From positions 1-8,151 of the forward strand of contig JALNWC010000099.1 in assembly GCA_023231075.1 (NCBI GenBank): a DNA stretch of 8,151 nt, given 5' to 3'. The notes under the pieces were generated by a model. That model did not search any database and was not told the origin of the DNA. It saw nothing but the letters and a program-made list of their open reading frames with translations. The first letter of the stretch is position 1; each line of letters opens with the position of its first letter. This document shows, in pieces, positions 5,656 through 8,151 of the stretch. Source of the stretch: Rhodoferax sp. (GTDB lineage: Bacteria > Pseudomonadota > Gammaproteobacteria > Burkholderiales > Burkholderiaceae_C). The translations under genes were made by a program, and so were the position numbers.

Positions 5656-6711
5656 TCAACGCAGGGCCGCGTTGATTTTTTCCAGCGCCTTGGCGCCCGG
5701 ATTGAGTTGCGCGGCATTCAGCGTGTTGAGCGGCACGGCGCAGGTGTTCATGGCCGTGTGCAGGTCGGTGGCCAGCGGGTCCACGTACAGCAAGCCGGTG
5801 ACCACCTCGCCGCGCGCCTGGTGCTGCTGCATGTAGCTCATGGCGGCATAGCGGTCGGTCGGATCATAGTCGGTGTGCAGCTTGCGCAGGCGCAGCACCG
5901 AACCGTCATGCTGCTCCACCTCGACGACCTCGCCGGGGGCGTAGTCGGCGGTGATCTCGTGCCCTGGCGTGATGAAGTCGATGCGGCTCACCGCCTCATT
6001 GTGCTGGCGCACATAGTCGTAGCTCTTGGTGCTGCCGCCGTGGTTGTTGAAAGTCACGCAGGGGCTGATGACGTCGATGAAGGCCGCGCCGCCATGCGCC
6101 ATGGCGCCCTTGATGAGCGGCACCAGCTGCGCCTTGTCACCCGAGAAACTGCGCGCCACAAAGGTCGCCCCCAGTTGCAGCGCAATGCCCACCAGATCGA
6201 CCGGGCTGTCGCTGTTGACGACGCCCTTCTTGCTCTTGGAACCGCGGTCGGCGGTGGCTGAAAACTGGCCCTTGGTCAGGCCGTACACGCCGTTGTTTTC
6301 CACGATGTAGGCCATGCGCACGCCGCGCCGCATGGCGTTGGCAAACTGGCCCAGGCCGATCGAGGCCGAGTCGCCATCGCCCGAGATGCCCAGGTACAGC
6401 AGCTCGCGGTTGGCCAAGTTGGCGCCGGTCAACACGCTGGGCATGCGCCCGTGCACGGTGTTGAAGCCGTGCGAGGCCCCCAGAAAGTAGTCGGGCGTTT
6501 TGGAACTGCAACCAATGCCTGATAACTTGGCCACGCGGTGCGGCTCGATGTCCAGGTCCCAGCAGGCCTGGACGATGGCCGCCGAGATGGAGTCGTGACC
6601 ACAGCCCGCGCACAGGGTGGAGATGCGGCCCTCGTAGTCGCGCCGGGTGTAGCCCACCTTGTTGGTGTGCAGGGTGGGGTGATGCAGCCTGGGTTTGGCA
6701 ATGAAAGTCAT
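5656..6711 (-). CDS. korB: 2-oxoacid:ferredoxin oxidoreductase beta subunit
   Basis: This is the thiamine-diphosphate-binding subunit of a 2-oxoacid:ferredoxin oxidoreductase, most likely acting on 2-oxoglutarate. The 351-residue protein has cysteines suited to one [4Fe-4S] cluster: C34 and C37 in CAGCGHD, C68 in GIGCSSKTP, and C218 in SPCVTFNNHGG. The thiamine-diphosphate/Mg site is visible as GDGD at 111-114, followed by IVENNGVYGLTKGQ at 136-149. Length and layout match KorB of two-subunit enzymes (Mycobacterium, Thauera, Hydrogenobacter types). The ATG at 6709-6711 overlaps the korA stop in ATGA and has AAGGAG at 6717-6722, five bases upstream on the minus strand. Pyruvate or another 2-oxoacid cannot be excluded as substrate. 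The enzyme needs a ferredoxin, which is not encoded in this window. Confidence 0.92.
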   Translation of the reverse strand: MTFIAKPRLHHPTLHTNKVGYTRRDYEGRISTLCAGCGHDSISAAIVQACWDLDIEPHRVAKLSGIGCSSKTPDYFLGASHGFNTVHGRMPSVLTGANLANRELLYLGISGDGDSASIGLGQFANAMRRGVRMAYIVENNGVYGLTKGQFSATADRGSKSKKGVVNSDSPVDLVGIALQLGATFVARSFSGDKAQLVPLIKGAMAHGGAAFIDVISPCVTFNNHGGSTKSYDYVRQHNEAVSRIDFITPGHEITADYAPGEVVEVEQHDGSVLRLRKLHTDYDPTDRYAAMSYMQQHQARGEVVTGLLYVDPLATDLHTAMNTCAVPLNTLNAAQLNPGAKALEKINAALR

Positions 6712-8151
6712 ACGGTCTCCTTCTGCACGCTATCGTGAATGTTGCGAATGATGAAGCGCGCGGTGATCGGCGTGCCGTCGTAATGCAGCACCTTCACCAG
6801 TTTGGCCGGGTCGACCTCCAGCTCGTTGATGAGCATGGTGCGCATCTGGCCGTCACGGTTCTGTTCTGCGACAAACACCTTGTCGTGCGCGGCGATGAAT
6901 TCCCGCACGGAATCCGGAAATGGAAACGCGCACAGACGCATGGCATCGACATGATCGCCATGGGCTTCCAGCACATCCAGCGCCTCACGCATGGCGGGGG
7001 TGGTGGAACCATAGTAGATGATGCCCAGTCGGGTGGGCTCGGCGGCCTTGCGGAACACCGGCTGGGGCACCAGGGTCTCTGCGGTTTTGAATTTATGCAG
7101 GAGCCGCTCCATGTTGTAGATGTAGTCGGCCCCAGCCTCGGAATACATGGCCTGCGGATTGCGCGAGGTGCCGCGGGTAAAGAAAGCGCCTTTGCTGGGG
7201 TGGGTACCGGGCAGGGTGCGCCACGGAATGCCGTCACCGTCCACATCCTTGTAGCGGCCAAAGGGCTTGCCGGCTTCCAGTTCTTCGGCCGTCATGACCT
7301 TGCCGCGGTCGTATTCCTTGGCATCGTTCCACTCGAATGGTTTGCACAGGCGCTGGTTCATGCCGATGTCGAGGTCGGTCATGACAAAGATCGGCGTTTG
7401 CAGCCGCTCGGCCAGATCGAGTGCCGCCGCCGAATGGGTAAAGCACTCGTGCGGGTCTTGCGGGAACAGCAGCACATGCTTGGTGTCACCGTGCGACGCA
7501 TAAGCGCAGGCCAGCAGGTCCGCCTGCTGGGTACGCGTGGGCATGCCGGTGCTTGGGCCGCCGCGCTGCACGTTGATGATGGTCACCGGAATTTCAGCAA
7601 AGTAAGCCAGACCGATGAACTCGGTCATCAGGGAAATGCCGGGGCCCGAGGTGGCGGTGAAGGCGCGCGCCCCGTTCCAGCCTGCACCCACCACCATGCC
7701 GATCGAAGCCAGCTCGTCTTCAGCCTGCACGATGGCAAAACGGTGTTGCCCGGTGGCGGGGTCAATGCGGAACTTCTCGCAGTATTTCTGGAACGCCTCG
7801 GGGATCGAGGTGGAGGGCGTGATCGGGTACCAGGCGGCCACGGTGGCGCCGCCATACACCAGGCCCAAGCCCGCGGCGCTGTTGCCCTCGGTGAAGATCT
7901 GGTCGCCCACATTGTCAGCGCGTTGCACCCGAATGCCCAGCGGCGCCTGCATGTGCTGCTTGACGTAGTCGCGCCCCATGTGCAGCGCCTGCACATTGGA
8001 TTCGAGCAGGCGTTCTTTGCCCTTGAATTGCTCGGCAAAGAGTTTCTCGAACACTTCGGCGTCGACATCGAGCAGCACCGACAGGGCGCCCACGTAAATG
8101 ATGTTCTTGAACAGTTGGCGCTGGCGCGGGTCGGTGTAGGCGTTGTTGGCA
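6708..8151 (-). CDS. korA: 2-oxoacid:ferredoxin oxidoreductase alpha subunit with fused gamma domain (5' end outside window)
   Basis: KorA pairs with KorB to bind the 2-oxoacid and CoA. The frame is open to the right edge, so the N-terminus is missing. A GTG at 8091-8093 could be mistaken for a start, but the 19 codons before it encode NNAYTDPRQRQLFKNIIYVG, which reads on smoothly as the end of the gamma domain. About 480 residues are visible of a family size of roughly 600-650. Counting from 8150, motifs in order are YPITPST at 108-114 (substrate/CoA region), AEDELAS at 143-149, TSGPGISLM at 167-175 and GGPSTGMPT at 197-205. Domain III of the alpha subunit follows to the C-terminus. The fused gamma-alpha layout is typical of 2-oxoglutarate enzymes with two subunits. 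The stop overlaps the korB start by four bases. Confidence 0.93.
   Translation of the reverse strand, partial: ANNAYTDPRQRQLFKNIIYVGALSVLLDVDAEVFEKLFAEQFKGKERLLESNVQALHMGRDYVKQHMQAPLGIRVQRADNVGDQIFTEGNSAAGLGLVYGGATVAAWYPITPSTSIPEAFQKYCEKFRIDPATGQHRFAIVQAEDELASIGMVVGAGWNGARAFTATSGPGISLMTEFIGLAYFAEIPVTIINVQRGGPSTGMPTRTQQADLLACAYASHGDTKHVLLFPQDPHECFTHSAAALDLAERLQTPIFVMTDLDIGMNQRLCKPFEWNDAKEYDRGKVMTAEELEAGKPFGRYKDVDGDGIPWRTLPGTHPSKGAFFTRGTSRNPQAMYSEAGADYIYNMERLLHKFKTAETLVPQPVFRKAAEPTRLGIIYYGSTTPAMREALDVLEAHGDHVDAMRLCAFPFPDSVREFIAAHDKVFVAEQNRDGQMRTMLINELEVDPAKLVKVLHYDGTPITARFIIRNIHDSVQKETV

Overview
The window is GC-rich, gene-dense bacterial DNA carrying two convergent gene blocks. The protein types and gene order (hoxF-hoxU-hoxY-hoxH-hoxW, with a HoxF that has a fused NuoE-like N-terminal domain) suggest a betaproteobacterium, probably Burkholderiales and possibly Comamonadaceae-like, with H2 metabolism and a facultatively anaerobic or microaerobic side. 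That placement is inference from protein resemblance; there is no rRNA or other taxonomic marker here.

Positions 1-4928 (+ strand) hold a group 3d bidirectional NAD-reducing [NiFe] hydrogenase operon. hoxF runs in from the left edge without its start, followed by hoxU, hoxY, hoxH and the maturation protease hoxW. HoxF and HoxU form the NAD(H)/FMN diaphorase with its electron-relay clusters. HoxY and HoxH form the H2-activating module. HoxW would trim the HoxH C-terminus after nickel insertion. Three of the four junctions are 4-base ATGA stop/start overlaps. The exception is hoxY-hoxH, opened by 138 bp that hold three 27-nt REP-like palindromes in mixed orientation.

Positions 4929-5179 separate the convergent blocks. 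Almost all of this is one small non-autonomous element (4945-5178): 17-bp terminal inverted repeats matching at 16 of 17 positions, a perfect 5-bp target duplication (CTCAA), and a large internal palindrome. It carries no credible gene. Removing the element and one target copy leaves the hoxW and CBS-gene stop codons only about a dozen bases apart, so it landed exactly at the convergence point.

Positions 5180-8151 (- strand) hold, in transcription order, korA (2-oxoacid:ferredoxin oxidoreductase alpha subunit with a fused gamma domain, start beyond the right edge), korB (beta subunit, ATGA overlap with korA) and a small tandem CBS-domain protein 35 bp downstream of korB. KorAB-type enzymes interconvert a 2-oxoacid plus CoA with an acyl-CoA plus CO2, using ferredoxin. 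The hydrogenase exchanges electrons between H2 and NAD(H). The neighbourhood is therefore about low-potential electron handling, but no gene here directly couples the ferredoxin and NADH pools.

The metabolic genes belong to well-known families. The less ordinary material is non-coding: the REP cluster inside the hydrogenase operon and the MITE-like element between the converging operons.
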